This document shows positions 34,976 through 44,174 of a stretch of DNA of 64,000 nt, in pieces. This DNA is from Planctomycetaceae bacterium. Its GTDB lineage: Bacteria; Planctomycetota; Planctomycetia; Planctomycetales; Planctomycetaceae. Position numbers and translations under genes: made by a program. Under the pieces are notes generated by a model, which was not told the DNA's origin, did no database searches, and was given only the letters and a program-made list of their open reading frames with translations. The stretch is from the NCBI GenBank assembly GCA_021732995.1, contig JAKFWA010000099.1, positions 64,587-128,586 of the forward strand, written 5' to 3'. Position 1 is the first letter of the stretch, and every line of letters starts with the position of its first letter.

Positions 34976-36452
34976 GTTGCTGGTCATTGACGATGAACCG
35001 GATGTCTATGAGATCATCAAGCACCTGTTCTCTGAGCAGAGCGTGCAGGTTGTCAACGCTGATACCGCCGAACTGGGATTGCGCTTGGCAAACGAGCAGC
35101 AGCCGGATGTGATACTGCTGGATATCAAGCTCCATGATCGTTCCGGCTTGGAAGTGTTCCACGACTTGCGCCGGATCGACCCGAAGTGTCTGGTGATCTT
35201 TATCACTGGGCATGGTACGGCTGATACCGCTGCCGAAGCGATGAAGCACGGGGCTCACGACTACTTAGTGAAGCCACTGGATCTGGAAACGCTGGAGCAG
35301 GTGATCAATCAGGCGTTCAAGATCAGCCGCTTGATGCACGTTCCGGCAATTATTCCCGCCAGCCATCGCGTACAGGATCTACCTGACCAACTGGTTGGCA
35401 GTGGCGCTGGTATGCAGGGCGTGGGAAAGAGTATCGGCCGAGTCGCCGGGCAAGATGTGAATGTGTTGATTTTGGGTGAGAGTGGAACCGGCAAGGAACT
35501 GGTGGCACGAGCACTTTATCATCACAGTCGCCGCAACCAGAAGCCGTTCCTGGCACTGAATTGTGCTGCGTTACCGGAAACTTTGCTGGAGAGCGAACTC
35601 TTCGGGCATGAAAAGGGTGCGTTTACCGGCGCGGATCGTCGACGTATTGGTAAGTTCGAGCAATGTCATGGCGGTACGTTGTTCCTGGACGAAGTCGGTG
35701 ACATGGCGCTGGACACTCAGGCGAAGCTGTTGCGGCTGCTTGAAGAACAGCGGTTCGAACGTCTCGGCGGCAACGAGACCGTGATGACCGATGTCCGCAT
35801 TCTGGCGGCGACGAATCAGAATCTGGAGCAATACATTGAGGCCGGTAAGTTCCGCAAGGACCTTTACTACCGCTTGCGTGGGGTGACGATTCATATTCCG
35901 CCACTACGGGATCGGCGTGAAGATATTTCGCAATTGGCTCACTATTATCTTTTCCGCTTCAATCGCGAACTCGATATCCCGGTGCAGACAATCGCCTCCG
36001 AGACGCTGGACCTGCTGCTTAAGTATGACTGGCCGGGTAATGTCCGCGAGTTGCAGAGTGTCATTCGCGAAGCGCTGCTGCATTCTTCTGGCCCCGTGTT
36101 GATACCTGAGTTCCTGCCTGCTGAATTGTTGGTGGACCGTAAGCCCCAGCAAGCGGTGTCTGCAAAGGCGGAAGGCAATTGGCAGAACATTGGAACGCAG
36201 TTGGAAGAGTGGCTGTCGTCAGGTGAGAACGACCTGTATCACCGGGCGCTGGAGCAGTTTGATCGACTGGTGCTCCATCGGACGTTGCAATACGTCGAAG
36301 GTAATCAGACACGCGCCAGCGAGCGATTGGGCTTGAGCCGCCTCACACTGCGTTCCAAGTTGCGGGCGATGAATCTGGAGATCGGAAAGTCTGTCGCGTT
36401 CCAGTCGCCCGCTGCGGCTGAAGTGCCGGCAATTTCAGAACCGGTCGCGTGA
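34968..36452 (+). CDS. NtrC-family sigma-54-dependent response regulator
   Basis: A 494-residue regulator. The receiver spans 1-120 with Asp52 (ILLDIKLHDRSG) and Lys102. The AAA+ domain runs from about 142 to 370 with Walker A GESGTGKE (170-177), the sigma-54-contacting loop GAFTGA (217-222), Walker B TLFLDEVGDM and the arginine-finger region. The C-terminal Fis-type helix-turn-helix is NQTRASERLGLSRLTLRSKL. It should open sigma-54 promoters when phosphorylated, most likely by the overlapping upstream kinase. No sigma-54 (-24/-12) promoter was confidently identified in the window, so the target genes are unknown. Confidence 0.93.
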   Translation: MFKLLVIDDEPDVYEIIKHLFSEQSVQVVNADTAELGLRLANEQQPDVILLDIKLHDRSGLEVFHDLRRIDPKCLVIFITGHGTADTAAEAMKHGAHDYLVKPLDLETLEQVINQAFKISRLMHVPAIIPASHRVQDLPDQLVGSGAGMQGVGKSIGRVAGQDVNVLILGESGTGKELVARALYHHSRRNQKPFLALNCAALPETLLESELFGHEKGAFTGADRRRIGKFEQCHGGTLFLDEVGDMALDTQAKLLRLLEEQRFERLGGNETVMTDVRILAATNQNLEQYIEAGKFRKDLYYRLRGVTIHIPPLRDRREDISQLAHYYLFRFNRELDIPVQTIASETLDLLLKYDWPGNVRELQSVIREALLHSSGPVLIPEFLPAELLVDRKPQQAVSAKAEGNWQNIGTQLEEWLSSGENDLYHRALEQFDRLVLHRTLQYVEGNQTRASERLGLSRLTLRSKLRAMNLEIGKSVAFQSPAAAEVPAISEPVA

Positions 36453-36480
36453 GTTGAACGGTGGCGTTGTATGCCTCGGC

Positions 36481-37056
36481 CTATTCGAACAATCGCTTCT
36501 GTGTATCGTCAGCCGAGGGATAAGTAAGTTGTCCGTTTTTATACTGCGCGCCTGAAGTGAGTTGATGTGGCTGCAACTCGCCGGAAGGCATAATGTGCTC
36601 AACGGTTTGACCATGTACTGTCAAGTAATCGCTGACCAGGCGGCGGTGGCACTGCCAGTAGAGTCCTTCAGCGCACATGTAAGCGATGCGAGTTTCGCGA
36701 GCGATTCTCAGTAGTTGCTCGATGCCGCCGCGAAACTCAGCGGTCAGCATATAGTCTCCGTAAGCTCGAAAGCTGTCGTTTCGCAGACCGGAATTGGGCG
36801 ATGCAATCTTGGGATCCGAGCGGCGACGTCCGCCCAGGACTTCCAGCCAGTGATACTCGATGCCCTCTGCTCGCAGCGCAGACGAAAGCGATTCCTGGCC
36901 AAACTGCGGTAGCCGCCGGGAGCCGGGATAACGCCGGATATCGACCAATGCTGTGATCTCGTGATGCTGTAGTAACGCCAGGAACTCCGGCAGTTCGTGC
37001 GTCGAGTGCCCGATTGTGAAAAAGTGCTGCGGTGCTGGTTGTTCCCGTCGAGTCAC
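36481..37056 (-). CDS. DUF488 family protein
   Basis: About 191 residues from a GTG at 37056. An ATG at 37137 would overlap the upstream kinase gene by 62 nt, so the GTG, 19 nt after that gene's stop, is preferred, though no clear ribosome site is seen. Family hallmarks are FFTIGHSTHELPEF at the start, VDIRRYPGSRRLPQFG, and YMCAEGLYWQCHRRLVSDYL, whose Cys and His residues are conserved. DUF488 proteins have no established activity. It ends the KaiC-kinase gene string; whether that is functional or incidental is unknown. Confidence 0.82.
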   Translation of the reverse strand: MTRREQPAPQHFFTIGHSTHELPEFLALLQHHEITALVDIRRYPGSRRLPQFGQESLSSALRAEGIEYHWLEVLGGRRRSDPKIASPNSGLRNDSFRAYGDYMLTAEFRGGIEQLLRIARETRIAYMCAEGLYWQCHRRLVSDYLTVHGQTVEHIMPSGELQPHQLTSGAQYKNGQLTYPSADDTQKRLFE

Positions 37057-37075
37057 GGTTCTATCTACCGGTGAA

Positions 37076-39400
37076 TCAATTTGGCGCCGGTGTTCTCTGG
37101 TCGCTGTTTGTCGACATGAGTAGCGATTCCAGCACACCTAAGTCCGCAGGTTTGGTGAGGTGGTGGTCGAAGCCCATTTGGGTGGCGCGACGACGATCTT
37201 CTTCCTGCCCCCACCCCGTAAGAGCGATCAGTTGCAAGTGTTGCCATTCGGGTTGCTGGCGAATGCGTCGCGCTAACTCGTAGCCGTCCATTTCCGGCAT
37301 TCCGATATCCAGCAGCGCGATTTGAGGTCGGAATGACTCCAGGGCCGAGATGGCTTCCAGGCCGCTATGCACAACATGGGCTTCCAGTCCGAGTACCTCC
37401 AGCAGCAGGCCCATGGTCAGCGCCGAGTCGCGATTGTCGTCGACGACCAGCACACGACGTTTCGGCAGAACATGCCGGCTCAGGGTTGGGCTCGACATCT
37501 TCGCGCACGGTATATCTGTGGCGAGTGGCAGGTGAATGGTGAATTCGCTGCCTTGATTGGCGCCATCGCTGCGAGCATCGACACGCCCGCCATGCAGTTC
37601 CACCAAGCTTTTTACGAGCGCCAGACCGATGCCCAATCCGCCATTAGCGCGCATGCCTACATCGTATCCCTGGCTGAATGTCTCGAAGACGTGCGGTAAC
37701 AGGTCGGCCGTGATACCGATACCTGTATCACGTACCGAAATGATGGCCTCACCAGTTTGCTTTCTGGCGGTCAACCAGATCTGCCCGCCGCGATCAGTAT
37801 ACTTCGCCGAGTTGTTCAGCAGGTTGGAGATGACCTGAGCAAGCCGAGCGACGTCGCCTTCCAGGCTGATTGGTTCAGGCGGAATGGTGATCGCGAGTTG
37901 ATGTTCGTTTTCATCGATCAGCGGGCGGCTCATTTCGACCGCGTTGCGAATGGCCGTGGCGAGTTCCAGAGGCTCCTTCCGCAATTCGATCTTTCCGCGA
38001 GTGATGCGTGAGACTTCCAGCAGATCGTCCACCAGTCGCACGATTTGATTCACCTGTCGCTCCATCGTTTCGCAGATGCGTATCGTCGTCGGATCATCGC
38101 ACTTGAGACAGAGGACGTGCAGCGCGTTGCGAATCGGAGCCAACGGGTTGCGAAGTTCATGAGCCAGCGTGGCGAGGAATTCATCCTTGCGACGGTCGGC
38201 GTCCTTCAACGCTCTGAGCACCCGCTTACGTTCGCTGATGTCGCGCGCCACTTTTGACGCGGCGATGATGCGCCCGCTGCTGTCCCGTACGGGCGAGACT
38301 GTAACTGAGATCTCAACCTCGCGGCCGTTCTTGCAGCGTCGCACTGTTTCAGTGTGATCGACGCGCTCGCCTCTGCGCAAGGTCGCCAGAATTGTCTGCT
38401 CTTCGTGCAGTCTGTCGGGTGGCACGATGAGTGTAATTGGTTGCCCGACGGCTTCTGCCGCCGTGTAACCAAACAGACGCTCGGCGCCGCGATTCCACGA
38501 GAGAATGATGCCGTTCAGATTTTTGCTGATGATGGCATCATCGGATGACTCCACGATACCAGCCAGCAGCGCATCGCGTTCTTCGACTTTACGGCTGTCG
38601 CTCACATCGCGTGTGAAACACCGCGCGTACATGAAGCGGCCGTCCTTCCACAGGCAATTGGCGCTGATGAGCACATACTTGATCGAGCCGTCGCAGCAGT
38701 GCAGTTGCGCCGCGAGGTTATGAATTGTTTCACCACGAAACAGTCGTGTCAGCATGTCCTCAACGATCACGGGCTCCACATGAAACTCAGAGATATGGTG
38801 CCCAACAAAGTCTTCGTGCGCGCATCCGAGCAGCTCCAGTTCAGCCCTGTTGGCTCGCACGATGATGCCGTCCGGACCAACGAAATGCATTCCCAGCGGC
38901 GAGTGTTCGAAGAAGTCGTGCAGGTCGCTTTCACTGTCTCGCAGAGCCTTCTGCGTTGATTCCAGTTCGATGAGCCGGGCGCGGGTTTGATACTGTCGAT
39001 GGCGGGCACGCAGCGCGCCGCGGATGCTGCTGACGAGGCCTGCAATGCGAATCGGGCGTTCCAGGATCGTGATGTTTACTCCGGAGTCGAGCAGAGACAC
39101 CACGGTCTGCGAACCGGCACCCGGCAGGGTCATGACGATCAGCGACAGATCCGACCACGATGGCTGGTTGGCGAGCGCCGCGATCAATACTCCGGGGCTG
39201 TGATCGAGAATCCCTTCCTCGGCTACAAGTAATACCCCGGCTCCGGCCTGCAATTCAGTGACCAGCGATCGCAAATCACTGCAGACGCAGCAACCAATGC
39301 CAGCGTGCTGCAGCATGGAACTGGTCAGAGGGCCGTCCTTGCCGGTGGGTGCCAACAGCAGGACGCGATTCTCAAGTTGTGGATTCATAGAGGTGTTCAT
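37076..39400 (-). CDS. PAS-PAS hybrid histidine kinase with pseudo-receiver
   Basis: 774 residues. An N-terminal receiver-like fold (about 10-135) lacks the phospho-acceptor Asp, the equivalent strand reading VLLVAEEGIL. Two PAS domains follow (about 155-270 and 275-395). HisKA has His414 (TLAHELRNPLAPIRN), HATPase has DTGIGI and GGLGIGLALVKSLVELHGG, and a C-terminal receiver (about 648-765) has Asp698 (ALLDIGMPEMDGY). No membrane helices. The ATG overlaps the KaiC-like stop by 4 nt, so translation is coupled and a KaiC-to-kinase interaction is a reasonable inference, parallel to cyanobacterial KaiC-SasA signalling though with a different architecture. Confidence 0.9.
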   Translation of the reverse strand: MNTSMNPQLENRVLLLAPTGKDGPLTSSMLQHAGIGCCVCSDLRSLVTELQAGAGVLLVAEEGILDHSPGVLIAALANQPSWSDLSLIVMTLPGAGSQTVVSLLDSGVNITILERPIRIAGLVSSIRGALRARHRQYQTRARLIELESTQKALRDSESDLHDFFEHSPLGMHFVGPDGIIVRANRAELELLGCAHEDFVGHHISEFHVEPVIVEDMLTRLFRGETIHNLAAQLHCCDGSIKYVLISANCLWKDGRFMYARCFTRDVSDSRKVEERDALLAGIVESSDDAIISKNLNGIILSWNRGAERLFGYTAAEAVGQPITLIVPPDRLHEEQTILATLRRGERVDHTETVRRCKNGREVEISVTVSPVRDSSGRIIAASKVARDISERKRVLRALKDADRRKDEFLATLAHELRNPLAPIRNALHVLCLKCDDPTTIRICETMERQVNQIVRLVDDLLEVSRITRGKIELRKEPLELATAIRNAVEMSRPLIDENEHQLAITIPPEPISLEGDVARLAQVISNLLNNSAKYTDRGGQIWLTARKQTGEAIISVRDTGIGITADLLPHVFETFSQGYDVGMRANGGLGIGLALVKSLVELHGGRVDARSDGANQGSEFTIHLPLATDIPCAKMSSPTLSRHVLPKRRVLVVDDNRDSALTMGLLLEVLGLEAHVVHSGLEAISALESFRPQIALLDIGMPEMDGYELARRIRQQPEWQHLQLIALTGWGQEEDRRRATQMGFDHHLTKPADLGVLESLLMSTNSDQRTPAPN

Positions 39401-40908
39401 GACGTTCGCGCATTTTCGGAGCCGGGCGTGGTGTCGTAACTTGGAACGCCCGTCAAAACGCCACGAAATTCCTTAAGTGGCGGGCCGACCTGAATCCGGC
39501 CATCGCTGAGTTTGAACTCGCGAATGGTGCGTTCGTGCTCGCTGCCGCGCTTCTTGACCACAGAGATTGCCTGCCGCACTTCGGCGTGCGCTTCAAAGTA
39601 TCTCAACAGGATAATCGCGTCTGCGAGGTAGCTGGCGTCAACCGGACTCACCATCTGAGAACCGATCAGCCCCTGATGCGCTCCGATCAAGATCGTTGCT
39701 ACGCCCTTATTGCCGAGATACATCAGCATCTCGTGCAACTGGATGATCAGGAAACGCTCGCCTGGCATCGCGTTGAGATAGCCATTCAGGCTGTCGAGAA
39801 TGATCGTGGTGGCCTGGTGTTTTTCGACGGCGTCTCGAATGGCTTGCGTGAATTCGCCCGGCGAAAGTTCCGCAGGATCAACCTGGCGGATTATCATGTT
39901 GCCGGCCTTTACCTGCTTATTCAGATCCATTCCCAAAGCGGCGCAGCGGGCGATGAGGGTATTGGGACTCTCGTCAAAAACGAACATGGCAACATGCTGG
40001 CCGCGCTCTGCCGCTGTGTTGCCAAACTTGGCCGCCAAGGTCGATTTGCCAGTTCCGGCAGCCCCACTGATCAGAGTGCTCGTGCCCCGTTCAATGCCAC
40101 CGCCCAGCAGGTCGTCAATCTCGGCCACGCCGCTGGGTAGTTTCTCGTTAATACCTCCTCGTCGTGATTCGCCAGCCACCAGGTGTGGATAAACTTCCAG
40201 GCCGCCACGACGAATGCGGTAATCGTGAAAACCACCACGGAAAGCGACCCCACGAAACTTCACCACTCGTAGTCGGCGACGTTCGGATCCATATTCTGGA
40301 TGGAGTTTTTCGAGCAATACGACGCCATGGGCGATACTTTGCACCTGCAGATCTCGGTCCCCCCCCGTGAGGTCGTCCAGCAGCAGCACCGTACAATTTC
40401 GTCCAGAGAAGGATTGCTTCAGAGCGAGAATCTGCCGCCGATATCGCAAGGGGTTACCTGCGAGTAATCGCAGTTCGGACAGCGAGTCGAACACGATTCT
40501 GGTGGGCTTGATGCGCTCCACATCCGCCAGTATGGATTTGATTGTCTGTCCTAGCTCAATTTCCGAGGGATGGAACAGGGTGTATTGCTCATCCGGTTGG
40601 AGACTGCCCTCGGAAGGGATCATTTCCGTGATCGTGATGCCATCCAGCGACCAACCATGAGTCTGAGCCACGGCGCGGACTTCGTTCTCTGTCTCAGAGA
40701 GAGTGACATACAGAACCGGCTCACCATGCTTGACGCCTTCGAGCAGGAACTGCATCGCCAGCGTCGTTTTACCCGATCCCGGCATGCCCTCGACCAGATA
40801 GAGGCGATGAGGTGTCAAGCCGCCCGACAAGACATCGTCGAGTCCAGCAATGCCGGTCTTTGCCAAGGCTGGGGACGGAGAACTACTTAAGCCTGAGGAT
40901 TGGGACAT
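39397..40908 (-). CDS. KaiC-like double-domain ATPase
   Basis: 503 residues, close to the about 519 of cyanobacterial KaiC, with two RecA-like domains. The first has Walker A GMPGSGKTT (41-49) and a catalytic acidic motif SETE (71-74). The second has Walker A GAAGTGKST (282-290) and FDESPN (311-316). The region equivalent to KaiC Ser431-Thr432 reads DASYLADAIILLRYFE, so the Ser is kept but Thr is replaced by Tyr. The C-terminal KKRGSEHERTIREFKLSDG segment is typical. KaiC proteins are hexameric ATPases, some autokinases. Without KaiA/KaiB in the window a true clock is not implied. AAGGA lies 7 nt before the start. Confidence 0.9.
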   Translation of the reverse strand: MSQSSGLSSSPSPALAKTGIAGLDDVLSGGLTPHRLYLVEGMPGSGKTTLAMQFLLEGVKHGEPVLYVTLSETENEVRAVAQTHGWSLDGITITEMIPSEGSLQPDEQYTLFHPSEIELGQTIKSILADVERIKPTRIVFDSLSELRLLAGNPLRYRRQILALKQSFSGRNCTVLLLDDLTGGDRDLQVQSIAHGVVLLEKLHPEYGSERRRLRVVKFRGVAFRGGFHDYRIRRGGLEVYPHLVAGESRRGGINEKLPSGVAEIDDLLGGGIERGTSTLISGAAGTGKSTLAAKFGNTAAERGQHVAMFVFDESPNTLIARCAALGMDLNKQVKAGNMIIRQVDPAELSPGEFTQAIRDAVEKHQATTIILDSLNGYLNAMPGERFLIIQLHEMLMYLGNKGVATILIGAHQGLIGSQMVSPVDASYLADAIILLRYFEAHAEVRQAISVVKKRGSEHERTIREFKLSDGRIQVGPPLKEFRGVLTGVPSYDTTPGSENARTS

Positions 40909-41264
40909 CCACGCTTCCTTTCAAGCGCCATTCGAGATTTCAGTGGGGAAACTTGATCTTGTGAGTGCAAGCATTCGAGCGAGCGAAGCTCGAAGGAGGC
41001 CCTGTCGAAAGCGAAGTGAATCGTTCCATCAATTGTCGACGTGCTGATCTGATTAGGGTTTTACATGCTCTCAAAGGCGTTTCAACACCGGCGTTTCCAC
41101 GAGGTTCGTGCCCCCTTCAAATTGCGGCTTGTCGCAGCGACAGAGTCCTCAAACGCGTCCTGATCGGTACGTCGCCAGCTCATGTTTTTCGGGCGCCAGC
41201 GAGGTTTGAGTACCTGACAAACAACTGAAATGCGAAGGCCTCGAATGAACGCGGCTCGTCATGT
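40909..41264. other. Spacer upstream of the KaiC-like gene
   Basis: These 356 nt separate the KaiC-like start from the stop of the next minus-strand kinase. No gene, terminator or strong repeat was seen. A short GAGCGAGCGAAGCTCG palindromic stretch lies near 40977-40992. The KaiC promoter should be here. Open frames such as 40965-41228 have no coding character. Confidence 0.5.
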
Positions 41265-43430
41265 TCAGGTCAGCGAGCTTCGTCCGACGTCGCCGGGGAA
41301 AAGTTTCTCCAGGTCGGAGATATTGACTGGCTTAACGAGATGACCATCACAACCGGCTTCGCGCGACCGGGTTCGATCGGTGTCCTGCCCCCAACCGGTC
41401 AGAGCCAGAATAATCATGCCGCGGCCCCACGGCTGCTGGCGAATGCGCCGCGTGGCCTCGTAGCCATTCAGCAGGGGCATGCCCAGGTCCATCAGGATGA
41501 TGCTGGGGCGGAACTTCTCAGCGATCTCAACGGCTTCCTCTCCGTTACTGGCGGTGCTGACGTCGTTGCCGAGCAGCTTCAGCATCAGAGCCATTGAAGT
41601 GGCGGAGTCCCGGTTGTCGTCAACGACCAGGATGCGGCGCTCGGGATTCGTCGCGGAGACACAGCCGAGTTCCGGGGACGTTTTCATCGCCGTCGCGCCG
41701 CTATCAAGATACGGCAACCGTACGGTGAAGGTGCTGCCCTGACCCTGACCGGGGCTGGCGGCTTCGACCGTGCCGCCGTGCATTTCGACGAGTCCTTTGA
41801 CCAGAGCCAGACCGATGCCCATTCCGCCGGTCGTTCGTTCCAGAGTTCGATCGACCTGGCTGAACATATCAAAGACGCTCTTGATTGCATGAGCCGGGAT
41901 GCCAATTCCGGTATCACGAACCTTGATCATCAGGTTGCGCTCTTCACACACTGCCGTCAGCCAGATCTGTCCGTTCCGCTCAGTATATTTTGCACTGTTA
42001 CTCAGCAGATTGGCGAGGACCTGCGACAGTCGCGTGATATCCGCGTAGAGGTAGACTGGCTCAGAGGGTAACGAAATTGTGAGATCATGCCCCGCGTTTT
42101 CGATGAGTGGATGCACTGTCTCGATGGTATTATTGACAACATCTGATAGCAGCACGCGCGCCCGGCGCAATTCCATCTTGTTGCGGCTGATTCTGGAGAT
42201 ATCCAGCAGATCATCGATCAGACGCACCATATGAGACAGTTGGCGGTCCATCATCGCCTGGATTTGAGCCAGTCGGCCATTGCCGTCGTCGGTCAATCGC
42301 ATGACTTCCAGGCCGTTGCGCAAGGGAGCCAGCGGGTTTCTGAGTTCGTGCGCGAGGATGGCGAGGAATTCGTCCTTGCGGCGGTCCTGATCACGCACCT
42401 GCGCGTAGAGGCGGACGTTCTCAATCGCGACCGATGCGATGTGCGCAAATTGTACGAGGATCGCTTCGTCGGTGTCCGTGAAGTCTCCGTCAACTTTGTC
42501 TGCTAATTGAATCAGCCCCAGATTTCTGCCCCCGCGGCTGACCAGTGGAGCGGACAGCCAGCCTCGAATCACCGTCCCCGCAGCCAGTTCATCACGAGAG
42601 ACCTGCCAGGCCGGATCCGCTTCAATCTCGCGCCGAGTGAGCCTGAGAGATCGGCCACTTTCATTGACGAGCTGCTCGAAATGCTTCACGTACTGAGGCG
42701 TCGGTTCGAGCAGCCAGCGGCGATACGGCTCGGACGCAGACATCGACACGATCGCCTGTGACCCATTCTCGTCAGTGTCGAGACTAATCAGGGCGAGATT
42801 GGCACCGATGATAGTCCGGCCTTCTTCGGCCACGACGCGCAACATGCTTTCCAGCGAGTTGCAGGAGTGAATGCTGAGTGCCGCTTCTGCGACTTTCTTG
42901 AGCAGCCGCGCCTGCTCACGCTCGCGTGCGAGCAACCGCGCGATGCGTTCCTCGTCGAGTTTGCGGGCGGTGATATCAACCGTGACGCCATCAAACCGGA
43001 TGGGTTGGCCATCGGCATCATAGACCGCCCCGCCGCGAGCTCTGATCCACCTGACTGCGCCCGTCAACGGATCGACGGTGCGATAGTCGCATTCGTAGGT
43101 GGAGTGCGCTTGCAGCGACGCATCGATCGCGCGACGAGTTGGTTCGCGATCGTCGGGATGAATTCGCTCAAAGAAGGTCGCAATCGTAACGTCGGCGTCA
43201 GGTGGTAGCCAGAAGTGCTCCTTGACCTGCTCATCCCAGTTCAGCACATCAAATGGCAGATCGCAGTACCAGAATCCAATCCCGGCAGCTTTCGCGGCGT
43301 GGTCCAGCCGCGCACGACTTTCGTGCGGAGCGCCCTGTGGTTGGGCAGCGCTGCGGCTCCACGCACCTTCGGCCTCACCCCGTCTGTCAGATTGAGGTTG
43401 AGTTCCGATCAGCTTGCTGGGAATGGCCAT
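41265..43430 (-). CDS. PAS-GAF hybrid histidine kinase with receiver
   Basis: 721 residues, soluble. A PAS_3-type domain occupies about 45-155 (GFWYCDLPF, HPDDREP, GVTVDITARK). A GAF domain spans about 180-340 with a short coiled segment before it. HisKA has His361 (ILAHELRNPLAPLRN), HATPase has DTGIGI and GGMGIGLALVKGLVEMHGG, and the receiver (about 598-715) has Asp648 (ILMDLGMPLLNGY). Close similarity in the kinase core to the kinases at 37076 and 51356 suggests duplication within the island. It is divergent from the poly-HAMP kinase across a 744-nt spacer. The signal is unknown. Confidence 0.9.
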   Translation of the reverse strand: MAIPSKLIGTQPQSDRRGEAEGAWSRSAAQPQGAPHESRARLDHAAKAAGIGFWYCDLPFDVLNWDEQVKEHFWLPPDADVTIATFFERIHPDDREPTRRAIDASLQAHSTYECDYRTVDPLTGAVRWIRARGGAVYDADGQPIRFDGVTVDITARKLDEERIARLLAREREQARLLKKVAEAALSIHSCNSLESMLRVVAEEGRTIIGANLALISLDTDENGSQAIVSMSASEPYRRWLLEPTPQYVKHFEQLVNESGRSLRLTRREIEADPAWQVSRDELAAGTVIRGWLSAPLVSRGGRNLGLIQLADKVDGDFTDTDEAILVQFAHIASVAIENVRLYAQVRDQDRRKDEFLAILAHELRNPLAPLRNGLEVMRLTDDGNGRLAQIQAMMDRQLSHMVRLIDDLLDISRISRNKMELRRARVLLSDVVNNTIETVHPLIENAGHDLTISLPSEPVYLYADITRLSQVLANLLSNSAKYTERNGQIWLTAVCEERNLMIKVRDTGIGIPAHAIKSVFDMFSQVDRTLERTTGGMGIGLALVKGLVEMHGGTVEAASPGQGQGSTFTVRLPYLDSGATAMKTSPELGCVSATNPERRILVVDDNRDSATSMALMLKLLGNDVSTASNGEEAVEIAEKFRPSIILMDLGMPLLNGYEATRRIRQQPWGRGMIILALTGWGQDTDRTRSREAGCDGHLVKPVNISDLEKLFPGDVGRSSLT

Positions 43431-44174
43431 AAATCAACAAACGCCTTGAGGAGTCCTCACAGACCCAGGTTGCCGCAAGGTGGTCGATACGGTGACCCGC
43501 TAAGACGAACTTCCCAAGCCAAATCTGGGGCGAAGCTAGGCAGCCTGATTTGCACCGTCAAATCATTCCTCAAAGCCTGGGCGGCGATTTAGACGATTTG
43601 CAGCTAGCCGTACTCATGCAAATTCAGTGTCCGATTGACGTTACAAAACTCGGTCGGCTGTTGAATCTATCCGCTAAGTCATCCTGTGCACATCGTTGGT
43701 CACCTACATGCGCGGCGGCCGAGTCAGGGAAGATGTGCTTTTGAATTGCCGTGCTATCAGGTTTTCTCGGAGAGAATGATGAATTGCGTTCGAATGAATC
43801 GCAGCCCAATTGTGGACGCAGCGGTTAACTTACAGACCAGAGACTTAGCCGCTTCGCCTTTCGAGTTCAGTCGAGCTGCATCGAGACTGATCTGTATCGC
43901 GCTCGCTCCGCCGCATTGTTCTGGTTCCGTTTCACTCGGGACCGTCTGTTAACGAACGCTTCCAGCGCGTCACCGCCCGGTGAGTCGTGCTGGCCCTCAC
44001 CCTCGCGACTCCTGTCTTCACTTTTCACACAGTTGCCTGCAGGTGCTCACAGCACGGTGCTGCTCACTGGAATCGGTGTCTGCTACTGGTGCTGTCGAAT
44101 CCATCGCGGAGTAGGCGGGTTGGCTGGAGCCATCCCGTGCCCGTCATCGCGAACTTCAACCACTTGGGTAAATC
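43431..44174. other. Long divergent spacer in the signalling island
   Basis: This 744-nt region separates two divergent kinase genes. No convincing gene was found. A 58-codon frame beginning at 43776, preceded by GGAGAGA, is the best small candidate but its sequence shows no domain. No tRNA or terminator was seen. Promoters for both flanking genes must lie here. Length and lack of decay products suggest room for complex regulation. Confidence 0.5.
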
